DNA of 64,000 bases from contig NC_062214.1 in NCBI RefSeq assembly GCF_902686445.1, positions 39,317,454-39,381,453 on the forward strand, in the 5' to 3' direction. Made by a program: the position numbers and the translations under genes. The DNA is from Sciurus carolinensis (lineage: Eukaryota > Chordata > Mammalia > Rodentia > Sciuridae). The notes beneath the pieces are model-generated. The model saw only the letters and a program-made list of their open reading frames with translations. It was not told the DNA's origin and searched no databases. Below, piece after piece: positions 34,970 to 45,760 of the stretch (position 1 is its first letter; every line of letters starts with the position of its first letter).

Positions 34970-35190
34970 CATGAGCCTTGAATTATGCTGGACACTTTCA
35001 CACTGAATTCTTACAAAAATTCTGCGGTATAGAGTTTCTGTCCATGTTTTATTGGGAACAAAACTCATCCTCCAAAAAATTTAGTACCTCTTGAAAGTCA
35101 CACACAGCTAAGTCGTGCTGAAGTTAGAATTAGGAGTTAGGTTTTCAATTCATGCCTTCTGACCTGGAAGGCTCTGATTCCTTTATTTAC
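34970..35190 (-). repeat. MIR fragment
   Basis: Reversed MIR pattern: TTATGCTGGACACTTTCACA, TCCATGTTTTATTGGG, GAAAGTCACACACAGCTAAG, then CATGCCTTCTGACC. Confidence 0.6.
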
Positions 35191-37079
35191 TAATGAAATG
35201 GAGAAAATGTAAAAGGAGTTTGGAAATTTGAAGGATAGAAGGTAATAATTAATTTATACAGTGCTTTGTTTTTCATTTATATTCTATGTTTATTAAGAAA
35301 TTGACTTTTTTCTTATTCTAATTCATTGAAAATGGCCAATAATATTCTCAATGGCAATATGTTATATAATAGGTTCATATTTCCTTGAGAGTTTATTTTA
35401 GAGATGTAGAACAGAAAAATCCTTAATGTTACATGATAGTATTCTTAAATATATATTGTGTTTCTAGTGATAATCTTAAGTGTTTACACAATCAGTAATA
35501 TATAATATTACTATATTATTCTTATAGGACTTTGCATTATACATAAATTAACAAATTTATTCAGTAACTCCTTAAACAATAATAGTTCTGTAATACCAGT
35601 AAGAATTCTGTTATTACTAACATAGAGATGAATAATGTTCAGAAACAAGTACTTGTCTGATGTGATTCAGCTCATCTTTGATAAGAGTGGGTCTAGAACA
35701 GTAGTATCTCAGGTTTTATTTGTGGAATGCAGATACAAGTTCCTTTATACAGTACATGCAGTTGTGAAAAAGTGAATTTTTAGTACTGGAAATCTTGTTA
35801 CTCAAAGTAATCCTACTGTAAATCCTTTGGTAAACCACATGATTTGTCTTAGGTCCAAATAGGGATTTTTCACATTTAGATTTGTTTGAAAGTGATGAGT
35901 ACTCTAGCCATTTTTTTGCCTTGTGAATACTTATATTTGTCTTTTGATGTACCTCTTACATCTTGAGGTTTTCTCTTTATGGTGGACATAGAGATTTTCT
36001 TCAGGTGGAGTCTCCCCTACTATGCTGCTGCAGTCTTCTGTGGAATGTGTACTGGTTGATATCATTTCTCAACTATTGATTTCAATTACCTTATCCAGGT
36101 TTTTAGGACAAGCAGTGAGAAATATGATACCTAATTCTGATGAAAGGGGCTTTAAAGGAAATTTTTTTTTAGATGAGGGTGGAGTTTTTTCTGTTCTAGC
36201 ACGAAAATCACTTTTATCTGCATTCATTGATGTCAGTGCTGATGGCGTTATTACATTCCTATGGACATTAAGACCTCGAAGACCTGCATGTGACTTGTAC
36301 TTTCCAGCCCTGAGGAGTCTTGCAGTTTGTCAGCAGTTTGGGGCTGTGGTTCCTCTCTGATGCTTGTACCTACTTAGTCTCGTGGGTTTAGGGTCCTCGC
36401 CTTGAAATGGTGCCATCTATCTTTGATCACAGCTGTCATTTCCTAATAACCTGCAGCTTCAGGCTGTTTGACTGTGTCGCTTTAGAGTGTTTTTTTCTTG
36501 CTTACCTTGCATGTGGTTGTTCCACTTCATCTCATCTCACTTTATAAGCAGTTGCTTAGGAATTCTGTTGTAATCTATCTATCTTTACATTCCTAACCCC
36601 ATGAAACTGAGGTATAAAGCAACATGCTTCAGTGATGGGAAGTTGATCAAATGCTTTGAGTATATGGAGTCATTGATGTGTTGACTATCAGGGAAATAAG
36701 CAACCTTCATTGTATCCTTTAATCTTATTTTACATTATTTTAAAGAGTAGAATATACCATATTCATCATCCTAAGTGGAAATTTTAGAGCTTGGTAAAAG
36801 TTTAAAAGAAATTACCCACAGATTCACTACCTAGAAAATGCCACTGTTAACACTTTATTTCATTTTTTAAATGTAATTAACATATTTATCATCATTTTAT
36901 ATTTTGTTTCTTTTATTTAACAGTTTATGATTGATATTTCTTAGTATATATATATAATTTATAAGGGTAAATTTAATATTTATATTCTATTTAGAAAGGT
37001 TTCTTATACATTAATTTACTCAACCTATTCTTATTTTAATGCATATCACTAAATTGCCTTCCAAAAGTGTCATGAAAAT
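35191..37079. other. Non-genic DNA with one unexplained 112-codon frame
   Basis: AT-rich except for 35990-36480, which is GC-richer. A plus-strand frame of 112 codons (36022-36360) lies there; it starts MLLQSSVECV and ends at a TGA. It has no domain I recognise, no matching neighbour and no splice context that I can support. It may be chance or part of an old repeat. Confidence 0.5.
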
Positions 37080-37089
37080 TTATATTCTT

Positions 37090-37223
37090 TTTTTGTTTAA
37101 TATTTTTTTAGTTGTAGGTAAACACAATGCCTTTATTTTATTTTTATGTGGTGCTGAGACTTGAAACTAGTGCCTCACACATGCTAGGCAAAAGTTCTAC
37201 CACTAAGCCACAACCCCAGCCCC
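37090..37223 (-). mobile_element. ID-type SINE with long tail (minus strand)
   Basis: T-rich tail, TTTTAGTTGTAGGTAAACAC unique tail, and the reversed ID head ending CCACAACCCCAGCCCC. Exact 10-base flanking repeats TTATATTCTT at 37080-37089 and 37224-37233. Confidence 0.93.
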
Positions 37224-37233
37224 TTATATTCTT

Positions 37234-38645
37234 ATTAGTAGTATATGAGAGTGTCTATTTCACTATATCCTGCTCACCCATAACTGTTCTAATCAAAACC
37301 ATTGTTTCTGGTAATGTGCTGGACAAGAAATGCTATCTTCTTATTTTAATTTGCATTTATTGGACTTCTAGCAAGGATGAACAATTGCTATATATTTTTA
37401 AAACTCATTATCCCTTCTTGTAAATTTTCCATTTATATTCTTTGTCCATTAATCTATGTGTTTCTCAATAGTTTTCTTACTGATATGTATAATTTTTGTA
37501 GTAAATATATTATTCCTTTATCATATTAATTGTTCCTTTTTATCATTTGAAAACTTTAACTTTGTATATAATCAGATAACTAATTCACTTTCCTCGTGTT
37601 TTTTTAAAAATATTTTCCTGTGTTGTTGTCCTAGTAAGGAAAGTATTCAGCTGTAAGTGATAGAAATCCTGATTAACAGAAATTCATATAAGAGAGGGAT
37701 TTCTTGATCAAGCAGAAGTCTGGTAGTAGGTTGTAAAAGCTTTAGTTTCTTGGCATTATGGTTTCAGAACAAGGCCATTTTTCTGTTCTGCCATCTTTGA
37801 TTATCATCAAAGATTTTATGTATATACATATAAGTGACTTCTTGAAAGAAGCTAGAGCTCAGAGAAGTTAAATGATTTTACTGTCCCTGTCACTTAGTTT
37901 GTGGAAGAGTCCCATGACATCCTTCTTCTCAGTCTCTACGCTTCTAATTGTACTCTACCATTACTTGATTATCTTGCTAGGGATCTCACGTTGATACCTG
38001 CATATAATACATATTACACATATGATTTTGCTCTGCACTCCTTCAGTATATGCCAGGCAATATTATGTTTTGGCAATTAAAATCTCAGTTATTCAACTTT
38101 TTATAATAGATAAAATACTTTAGGTTAAAATACATGGATAAACTTCAATATCTTCTAAATTGAAAAATCTTATTTATTTTCATTGTATTTTTACAGATGT
38201 GGAACTTTCTAAAAAAACTCAAAATTTTTAGACCATGCTGAGGTTGTGTATTTTATGTATTAAAATTATTTTATATTATTCTTATATTTTATATTAAAAT
38301 ATAATATATGGGCAGTCAATTCAGATACCTACTGAAGTAAAATGTCAGATAGTTTGACTTAGATAGGTCAAAGAAAGAAATGCTGTCATTAATCTTTACA
38401 AGTCTCTCATGGGCAAATCTAACCAACATGAAAAAAAATCTGTATTTGTGTAAAGCACTCAACCTAACCTTGTCATATGAGCATACAAATTAATTGTTAT
38501 GATAAAAGTAACAGATATTATTTTAACCCATAAAATATATAAATAATAATTGAAAGCAACTTAATGTAATTTAATCTATATTAAATGGCACATAGTAGGA
38601 TGTTTGCTTTCTGCATAAGTAGAATATAGCAAATATCATGATTTT
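37234..38645. other. Non-genic AT-rich DNA
   Basis: Strongly AT-rich. No gene or nameable repeat seen. Confidence 0.6.
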
Positions 38646-38778
38646 TAATTTTTTTATTTTAATTTTTCTTATTTATTTTTTATTTTTTATTTTTTATTTT
38701 TTTGCAGTACTGGGGATTGAACTCAGGGCCTTGTGCTTGCGAGGCAAGCACTCAACCAGCTGAACTATCTCCCCAGCC
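38646..38778 (-). mobile_element. ID SINE (minus strand) with long T-rich tail
   Basis: A (TTTTTA)n-like tail of nearly 60 bases is followed by the reversed ID head (GGGGATTGAACTCAGGGCC, GCTTGCGAGGCAAGC, CTCCCCAGCC). The head is almost identical to the one at 59525-59600. Confidence 0.93.
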
Positions 38779-38963
38779 ATTTTTTTATTTTTTTATTAGT
38801 TCTTTTTAATTATATATAATATTAGGATTCATTTTTACGTAATTATGAAAGCATAGAATGTAATTTGCTCTAATTCGGTTACCAGGACTTCCCCTTTCCC
38901 TTCCTTCCTCCCTCTGCTGTTTCCTTTCCTCTACTGATCTTTCTGCTATTTACTTATAGTTTT
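38779..38963 (-). mobile_element. Older L1 3' UTR, left part, split by L1-B
   Basis: TTTATTAGTTCTTTTTAATT, then AATTTGCTCTAATTCGGTTA and a C/T-rich end look like an older squirrel L1 3' end. The matching sequence resumes at 45566-45760 on the other side of L1-B. The last 13 bases (38951-38963, TACTTATAGTTTT) are the target duplication of L1-B. Confidence 0.6.
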
Positions 38964-39394
38964 TTTTTTTTATTGTAAACAAATGGGATACATGTTGTTT
39001 CTCTGTCTGTACATGGCGTAAAGGTATACCATTTGTGTAATCATAAATTTACATAGGGCAATGTTGTTTGATTCATTCTGCCATTTTTTCCCTTCCCTCC
39101 CCCCCCTCCCCCCCCTCCCACCCCTCTCCTCCCTCTATACAGTCCTTCCTTCCTCCATTCTTGCCCCCCTCCCTAAACCCAACTCCAACCCCAACACTAA
39201 CCCCTCCCACCCCCCATTATGTGTCATCATCCACTTATTAGCGATCTCATTCTTCCTTTGGTTTTTTGAGATTGGCTTATCTCACTTAGCATGATATTCT
39301 CCAGTTTCATCCATTTGCCTGCAAATGCCATAATTTTATCATTCTTTATGGCTGAGTAATATTCCATTGTATATATATACCACATTTTCTTTAT

Positions 39395-42300
39395 TCATTC
39401 ATCAATTGAAGGACATCTAGGTTGGTTCCACAATCTGGCTATTGTGAACTGAGCAGCTATGAACATTGATGTGGCTGTATCTCTGTAATATGCTGATTTT
39501 AAGTCCTTTGGGTATAGGCCAAGGAGTGGGATAGCTGGGTCAAATGGTGGTTCCATTCCAAGTTTTCTAAGGAGTCTCCACACTGCTTTCCAGAGTGGCT
39601 GCACTAATTTGCAGTCCCACCAGCAATGTATGAGTGTACCTTTCTCCCCACATCCTCGCCAACACCTGTTGTTGCTTGTATTCTTGATAATCGCCATTCT
39701 AATTGGGGTGAGATGGAATCTTAGGGTAGTTTTGATTTGCATTTCTCTTATTACTAGAGATGTTGAACATTTTTCCATATGTTTGTTGATTGTTTGTAGA
39801 TCTTCTTCTGTGAAGTGTCTATTCATTTCCTTAGCCCATTTGTCGATTGGATTATTTGCATTCTTGGTGTAGAGTTTTTTGAGTTCTTTATAGATTCTGG
39901 AAATTAGTGCTCTATCTGAAGTATGAGTGGCAAAGATTTTCTCCCACTCTGTAGGCTCTTTCGTCGCATTGCTGATAGTTTCCTTTGCTGAGAGAAAACT
40001 TTTTAGTTTGAATCTATCCCAGTTATTAATTCTTGCTTTTATTTCTTGTGCTATGGGAGTCCTATTGAGGAAGTCTGGTCCTAAGCCGACATGTTGAAGC
40101 TCTGGACCTACTTTTTCTTCAATAAGATGCAAGGTCTCTGGTCTGATTCCGAGATCCTGAATCCATTTTGAGTTTAGTTTCGTGCATGGTGAGAGATATG
40201 GGTTTAGTTTCATTCTGTTGCATATGGATTTCCAATTCTCCCAGCACCATTTGTTGAAGAGGCTATCTTTTCTCCATTGCATATTTTTGGCACCTTTGTC
40301 TAGTATGAGAAAATTGTATTTATTTGGGTTTGTGTCCGTGTCCTCTATTCTGTACCGTTGATCCACCTTTCTATTTTGGTACCAATACCATGCCGTTTTT
40401 GTTACTATTGCTTTGTAGTAGAGTTGAAGATCTGGTATTGCAATACCCCCTGCTTCACTCTTTCTGCCAAGGATTGCTTTAGCTATTCTGGGTTTTTTAT
40501 TCTTCCAGATGAATTTCATAATTGCTTGGTCTATTTCTGTAAGGTACATCATTGGGATTTTAATTGGAATTGCATTGAATCTGTATAGCACTTTTGGTAG
40601 TATGGCCATTTTGACAATATTAATTCTTCCTATCCAAGAACATGGGAGATCTTTCCATCTTCTAAGGTTTTCTTTAATTTCTTTCTTTAGTGTTCTGTAG
40701 TTCTCACTGTAGAGGTCTTTCACCTCTTTTGTGAGAATGATTCCCAAATATTTTATTTTTTCGAAGCTATTGTGAATGGGGTAGTTTTCCTAATTTCTCT
40801 TTCTGAAGATTCATCACTTATGTATAAAAAGGCCTTAGATTTATAGTGCATTGATCTTATATCCCGCTACTTTACTGAATTCACTTATGAGATCTAAAAG
40901 TTTTCTGGTGGAATTTCCTGGTTCCTCTAAGTATACAATCATATCATCAGCAAATAGGGATAGTTTGAGTTCTTCTTTTTCTATTCGTATCCCTTTAATT
41001 TCTTTGGTCTGTCTAATTGCTCTGGCTAGAGTTTCAAGGATGATATTGAATAGAAGTGGTGAAAGAGGGCATCCCTGCCTTGTTCCAGTTTTTAGAGGGA
41101 ATGCTTTCAGTTTTTCACCATTTAGAATTATATTAGCCGTGGGCTTAGTGTAGATGGCCTTTACAATGTTAAGGAATGTTCCCACTATCCCTATTTTTTC
41201 TAGTGTTTTGAGCATGAAGGGGTGCTGTATTTTATCAAATGCTTTTTCTGCATCTATCGAAATAATCATGTGATTCTTGACTTCAAGTCTATTGATATGG
41301 TGAATTACATTTATTGATTTCCTGATGTTGAACCAACCTTGCATCCCTGGGATGAAACCCACTTGATCATGGTGCACTATCTTTTTAATATGTTTTTGTA
41401 TGCGATTTGCTAAAATTTTGTTGAGAATTTTTGCGTCGATGTTCATTAAGGATATTGGTCTGAAATTTTCTTTCCTTGATGTGTCTCTGTCTGGTTTAGG
41501 AATCAGGGTAATATTGGCTTCATAGAATGAGTTAGGGAGGGTTCCCTCCTCTTCTATTTCATGGAATACTTTGAGAAGTATTGGAATGAGCTCTTCTTTA
41601 AAGGTTTTGTAGAACTCGGCTGAGAACCCATCTGGTCCTGGACTTTTCTTTGTTGGAAGGCTTTTGATGACTTCTTCTATTTCATTACTTGAAATCGGTC
41701 TATTTAAATTGTGTATGTCCTCCTCGTTCAGTTTAGGCAATTCATATGTCTCTAGAAACCTGTTGATGTCTTCGAAATTTTCTATTTTGTTGGAGTATAG
41801 ATTTTCGAAATAGCTTCTAATTATGTTTTGTATTTCAGTCATGTCTGTTGTGATATTTCCTTGTTCATTCTGAATTTTAGTGATTTGGGTTTTCTCTCGT
41901 CTTCTCTTTGTTAGTGTGGCTAAAGGTTTATCAATTTTGTTTATTTTTTCGAAGAACCCACTATTTATTTTGTCAATTTTTTGTATTGTTTCTTTTGTTT
42001 CAATTTCGTTGATTTCAGCTCTGAGTTTAACTATTTCCTGTCTTCTACTACTTTTGGTGTTGGTCTGTTCTTCTTTTTCTAGGGCTTTGAGCTGTACTGT
42101 TAGGTCGCTTATTTTTTGAGTTTTACTTCTTTTATTAAATGCGCTCCATGAAATAAATCTTCCTCTAAATACTGCTTTCATAGTGTCCCAGAGATTTTGA
42201 TATGATGTTTCTTTGTTCTCGTTTACCTCTAAGAATTTTTTAATTTCCTTCCTAATATCTTCTGTTATCCATTCATCATATAATAGCATATTGTTTAATC

Positions 42301-43078
42301 TCCAGGTGTTGGAGTAGTTTCTGTTTTTTACTCTTTCATTTATTTCTAACTTCAATCCATTATGATCTGATAGAATACAAGGTAGTGTCTCTATCTTCTT
42401 GTATTTGCTGACATTAGCTTTGTGGCATAATATATGGTCTATTTTAGAGAAGGATCCATGTGCTGCTGAGAAGAAAGTGTATTCACTCTTGGTTGGATGG
42501 TATATTCTATAAATGTCTGTTAAGTCTAAATTATTGATTGTGTTATTGAGATCTCTGGTTTCTTTGTTCAATTTTTGTTTGGAAGATCTGTCCAGTGGTG
42601 AGAGAGGCATGTTAAAATCACCTAGTATTATTGTGTTATGGTGTATTTGGTTTCTAAAATTGAGAAGGATTTGTTTAACATACATGGATGAGCCACTGTT
42701 TGGGGCATAGATGTTTATGATTGTTATATCTTGCTGATTTATGCTTCCCTTAAGCAGTATGAAATGTCCTTCCTTATCCCTTCTGACTAACTTTGGCTTG
42801 AAGTCAACATTATCTGAAATGAGGATGGATACTCCAGCTTTTTTGCTGAGTCCATGTGCATGGTATGTTTTTCCCCATCCTTTCACCTTTAGTCTATGGG
42901 TATCTCTTTCTATGAGGTGAGTCTCTTGCAGGCAACATATTGTTGGATCTTTCTTTTTAATCCAATCTGCCAGTCTATGTCTTTTGATTGATGAATTCAG
43001 GCCATTAACATTCAGGGTTATTATTGAGATATGATTTGTATTCCCGGTCATTTGGTTCATATTTAAAATTTTTGACAC
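39395..43078 (-). pseudogene. L1-B ORF2 (endonuclease-reverse transcriptase), nearly intact
   Basis: The first 745 codons (40841-43078) hold the endonuclease (TLNVNG near residue 25, QETHL with its catalytic Glu at 52, GDFN, SDHNG near 240), the linker, and the reverse transcriptase through FADD at about 709-712. The frame then breaks: one extra base near 40845 creates a TAA at 40841-40843, and one T fewer in the run at 40756-40761 restores the frame about 85 bases on. The next 450 codons (39395-40747) run through the cysteine-rich segment ([18 protein letters not shown]). A TGG-to-TGA change at 39395-39397 (tryptophan in L1-A) removes about the last 34 residues. The frame opens with GTG; the first ATG is six codons in. 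As it stands the protein is not functional. Confidence 0.95.
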
Positions 43079-43109
43079 ATCTTGGTTCCTCCTTTATTTG
43101 ACAGTTCCT

Positions 43110-44123
43110 TTAGGATAATTCCTCCCTTTGCTGATTTGCATCTTTGTGTTTTATCTCTTCCTCATGAAATATTTTGCTGAGAATGTTCTGTAATGCTGGC
43201 TTTCTTTTTGTAAATTCTTTTAGCTTTTGTTCATCATGGAATGATTTTATTTCATCGTCAAATTTGAAGGTAAGTTTTTCTGGGTATAAGATTCTTGGTT
43301 GCCATCCATTTTCTTTCAGAGCTTGAAAAATGTTGTTCCAGGCCCTTCTGGCTTTTAGGGTCTGGATTGAAAAATCTGCTGATATCCGTATTGGTTTCCC
43401 CCTGAATGTAATTTGGTTCTTTTCTCTCACAGCCTTTAAAATTCTGTCTTTATTTTGTATGTTAGGTATTTTCATTATAAAGTGCCTTGGTGTGGGTCTG
43501 TTGTAATTTTGTGTATTTGTAGTCCTATAAGCCTCTTGGACTTGATTTTCCATTTCATTCTTCAGATTTGGGAAATTTTCTGATATTATTTCATTGAATA
43601 GATTGTTCATTCCTTGGGTTTGTTTCTCTAAGCCTTCCTCAATCCCAATAATTCTCACACTTGGCCTTTTCATGATATCCCATAGTTCTTGCAGATTCTG
43701 TTCATGATTTCTTACCATCTTCTCTGTTTGTTCAACTTTGCTTTCGAGATTAAATATTTTGTCTTCAATATCTGAAGTTCTGTCTTCCAGGTGTTCTATC
43801 CTATTGGTTATGCTTTCTATGGAGTTCTTAATTTGGTTTATTGTTTCCTTCGTTTCAAGGATTTCTGTTTGTTTTTTTTTCAATATCTCTAACTCTTTAT
43901 TGAAATGATCTTTTGCTTCCTGAATTTGCTCTGTTAACTGTCGATTGGTGCGATCATTCAATGCCTGCCTTTGCTCTTTCATCTCATCGTTTGCTTCCCT
44001 AATTATTTTAATTATGTACATTCTGAACTCCCTTTCTGTTATTTTTTCTGCCATGCTGTCGCTGGATTTTATTGATGTAACATCTAGATTTGTTTGGGGC
44101 ATTTTCTTCCCTTGTTTTCTCAT
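43110..44123 (-). CDS. L1-B ORF1 protein, intact
   Basis: A 337-codon frame from an ATG (MRKQGKKMPQ) to a stop 31 bases before ORF2. By family knowledge it is the trimeric RNA-binding protein that packages L1 RNA with nucleic-acid chaperone activity. Seen in order: a basic N-terminus; a long coiled coil (about 50-150, heptad-rich, with DRTSDIEDKIFNLESKVEQ); an RRM (about 150-250, with VRIIGIEEG); and the C-terminal domain (KGKPIRI-like text, SIQTLKARRAWNNIF, YPEKLTFKFDDEI). Its length matches the usual 330-370 residues of rodent L1 ORF1. It has no internal stop or shift, unlike its L1-A counterpart. It is the only intact protein-coding frame of known family in the window; whether it is expressed cannot be judged. 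Confidence 0.93.
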   Translation of the reverse strand: MRKQGKKMPQTNLDVTSIKSSDSMAEKITEREFRMYIIKIIREANDEMKEQRQALNDRTNRQLTEQIQEAKDHFNKELEILKKKQTEILETKETINQIKNSIESITNRIEHLEDRTSDIEDKIFNLESKVEQTEKMVRNHEQNLQELWDIMKRPSVRIIGIEEGLEKQTQGMNNLFNEIISENFPNLKNEMENQVQEAYRTTNTQNYNRPTPRHFIMKIPNIQNKDRILKAVREKNQITFRGKPIRISADFSIQTLKARRAWNNIFQALKENGWQPRILYPEKLTFKFDDEIKSFHDEQKLKEFTKRKPALQNILSKIFHEEEIKHKDANQQREELS

Positions 44124-44784
44124 ATTGTTCAGGAATCAGTAGGTCATTAAGATATTGCAGATTTCCTCTATTGACTTATAATGTCCCTGAAGATAGCTAG
44201 TATATCCCCTCTTATCCTTCAGTAGCCTGAAGTCTTGGAGGAAGTTGATAATGCGGAGCTCCATGAAGAAGCTGCCTCTCTAGGGGTGGTGACCCTCAGG
44301 TGGCATATATTCCCTGCTACTGGGCAGAGGTGCCTCCACTTGTTGACCAATGGTCATCCAATGGGGAACTAGACTGCGGGCTGAGGCAAGTCCTGTTTGT
44401 GCCTGTGTCTCTGGTTTTACCGTCCCTGTGGGAAATCCTCCCCCGGCAGGGAAGACTCACTCGGTGGGGACATCTCGCTGGTCAGTTGCCCTCCTAGAGC
44501 TTCCCCTCAATCTACAACTACCGCTTGGGCTGGGCTGTCTTCCTCTGCAATGTTCCCAGGGGCCCGGACCTATGTTCTGGGCCTGGGAGCCTCACCCTCC
44601 ACAGGCGAATCTCCTTAGGCTGCCTCTCCCAGAGAATCTGCCGAAGCCCTGGAAACTTCGCTCCGCCCCTAGGCGTGTCTCTGTGCGGCTCTTCCAGCAA
44701 GAAGCCACCTAGCTCCTGGGACCCTGCTCTGCACCTAATCGCCTGGTTATGCGGCCCCTCCTCTGAGCCTCCAACTGGAGCCCC

Positions 44785-45310
44785 ATACAATAGCTCCGAT
44801 ACCCAGAGACCCGCCACACACCTCCTCCTCCGGACAGCCTCCCGGTTTCCCACGCAGTCACTAGGAGTCCAAGCAACTCACTTTGGGTCTCCTCCTCCCG
44901 CCAACCGCCCATAGCCCTAGGCAGTCACTCCAAGTCCAAGTGACCCGCCCTGTTCCTCCTCCTCCTCCTCCTCTGGGTAGCCCCCCCGGTGTCAGGAGTG
45001 GTGGCTCCGAGACCAAGTGACCCACCGTGCTCCTCCTCCAGGCAGGCCACCAGTGTTCAGGAGTGGTCGCTTTTAGTCCAGTCAACTCACCACTCGCCTC
45101 CTCCTCTGGCAACTGCCTGTGACTCTAATGCAGTCACTCCTAGACCAAGGGACCCGCCGTGCTTCTCCTCTTCCTCCAGGCAACTCCCCGGTGTTCAGAA
45201 GCGGTCGTTCTGGGTCTAAACAGCTCACCACGCAGCTCTTCCTCAGGCAGCTGCCCGGAGCTCCAGTGGTTGCTCCGAGTCCAAGTGCTGTGCTGAGCCG
45301 CCTCCTCTAC
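44785..45310 (-). repeat. GC-rich minisatellite in L1-B 5' UTR
   Basis: Eight imperfect units, each with GTCCAAGTGACCCGCC-like text and a CTCCTCCTC block, start at about 44792, 44861, 44928, 45005, 45071, 45137, 45208 and 45274, giving spacings of 66-77 bases. It forms a GC-rich, C/T-rich island in AT-rich DNA. Nothing like it is seen in the 5' UTR of L1-A. A promoter or enhancer role is inferred from position only. Confidence 0.85.
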
Positions 45311-45535
45311 GATGATCCCAGTTGTCCGTGTTTACCGCTCCAGCGGGGGGAGGGGTGTCTCGCCGAGCAACTCTACTTCACAAAGTTCCCTGTGTTCGGG
45401 GCTACTGTCCCATCCGGGACGCCTCCCCAATTGGAGAGACTCACCCGGCAGCTTTGAGTTGGTCCCAAGTCTCTCACTATCTCCTCTTTTGAATCTTGCG
45501 TCCTGGAGCAACATGAAATGCAGTCGCCCCCTAGT

Positions 45536-45546
45536 CCGCCATCTTG
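45536..45546 (-). promoter_or_regulatory. YY1-type box at the L1-B 5' end
   Basis: Minus strand CAAGATGGCGG, about six bases from the 5' end set by the target duplication. In human L1 a YY1 site at this position directs accurate start-site choice. Confidence 0.75.
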
Positions 45547-45565
45547 AAATCCTACTTATAGTTTT

Positions 45566-45760
45566 AATTTTAATTAGTGTCTGTGATATACCTAAAGATG
45601 AAATTCACTGTGGCATATTCATATATGTACATAGGAAAGTTAGGTCAGACTCATAACACTGTTCTTCCCTTTCTTGTTCCTCCTCCAGCCCCCTCAGTCC
45701 CCTTCCTGTGCTCCACTGATCTCTTCTATTTTAATGGAATCCTCCCCATCCTTTTCTATT
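45566..45760 (-). mobile_element. Older L1 3' UTR, right part
   Basis: TTTTAATTAGTGTCTGTGAT, CATATATGTACATAGG and the C/T-rich TCCTCCTCCAGCCCCCTCAG stretch continue the element interrupted by L1-B. Confidence 0.55.

Larger units (their letters stand above)
38964..45552 (-). mobile_element. L1-B: full-length L1 with near-intact coding capacity
   Basis: A 6.6-kb L1 that is complete at both ends. Exact 13-base repeats TACTTATAGTTTT lie at 38951-38963 and 45553-45565. The minus strand opens with a CAAGATGGCGG box, then a GC-rich 1.4-kb 5' UTR, an open ORF1 (43110-44123), a 31-base spacer, ORF2 (39395-43078, three lesions), a 3' UTR with a decayed telomere-like tract (39171-39204) and a poly-A tail (T run 38961-38971). 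The few lesions indicate a recent insertion. It is in direct orientation to L1-A, about 5.6 kb away. Confidence 0.96.

Noticed and set aside
44785..45310. CRISPR-like array
   Set aside because: Units are imperfect and adjoining with no unique spacers, and they lie in a retrotransposon 5' UTR of a mammal.
44300..45656. Cluster of frames of 65-129 codons on both strands
   Set aside because: GC-rich L1-B 5' UTR with a minisatellite lacks stops by composition; there is no codon structure or known domain.
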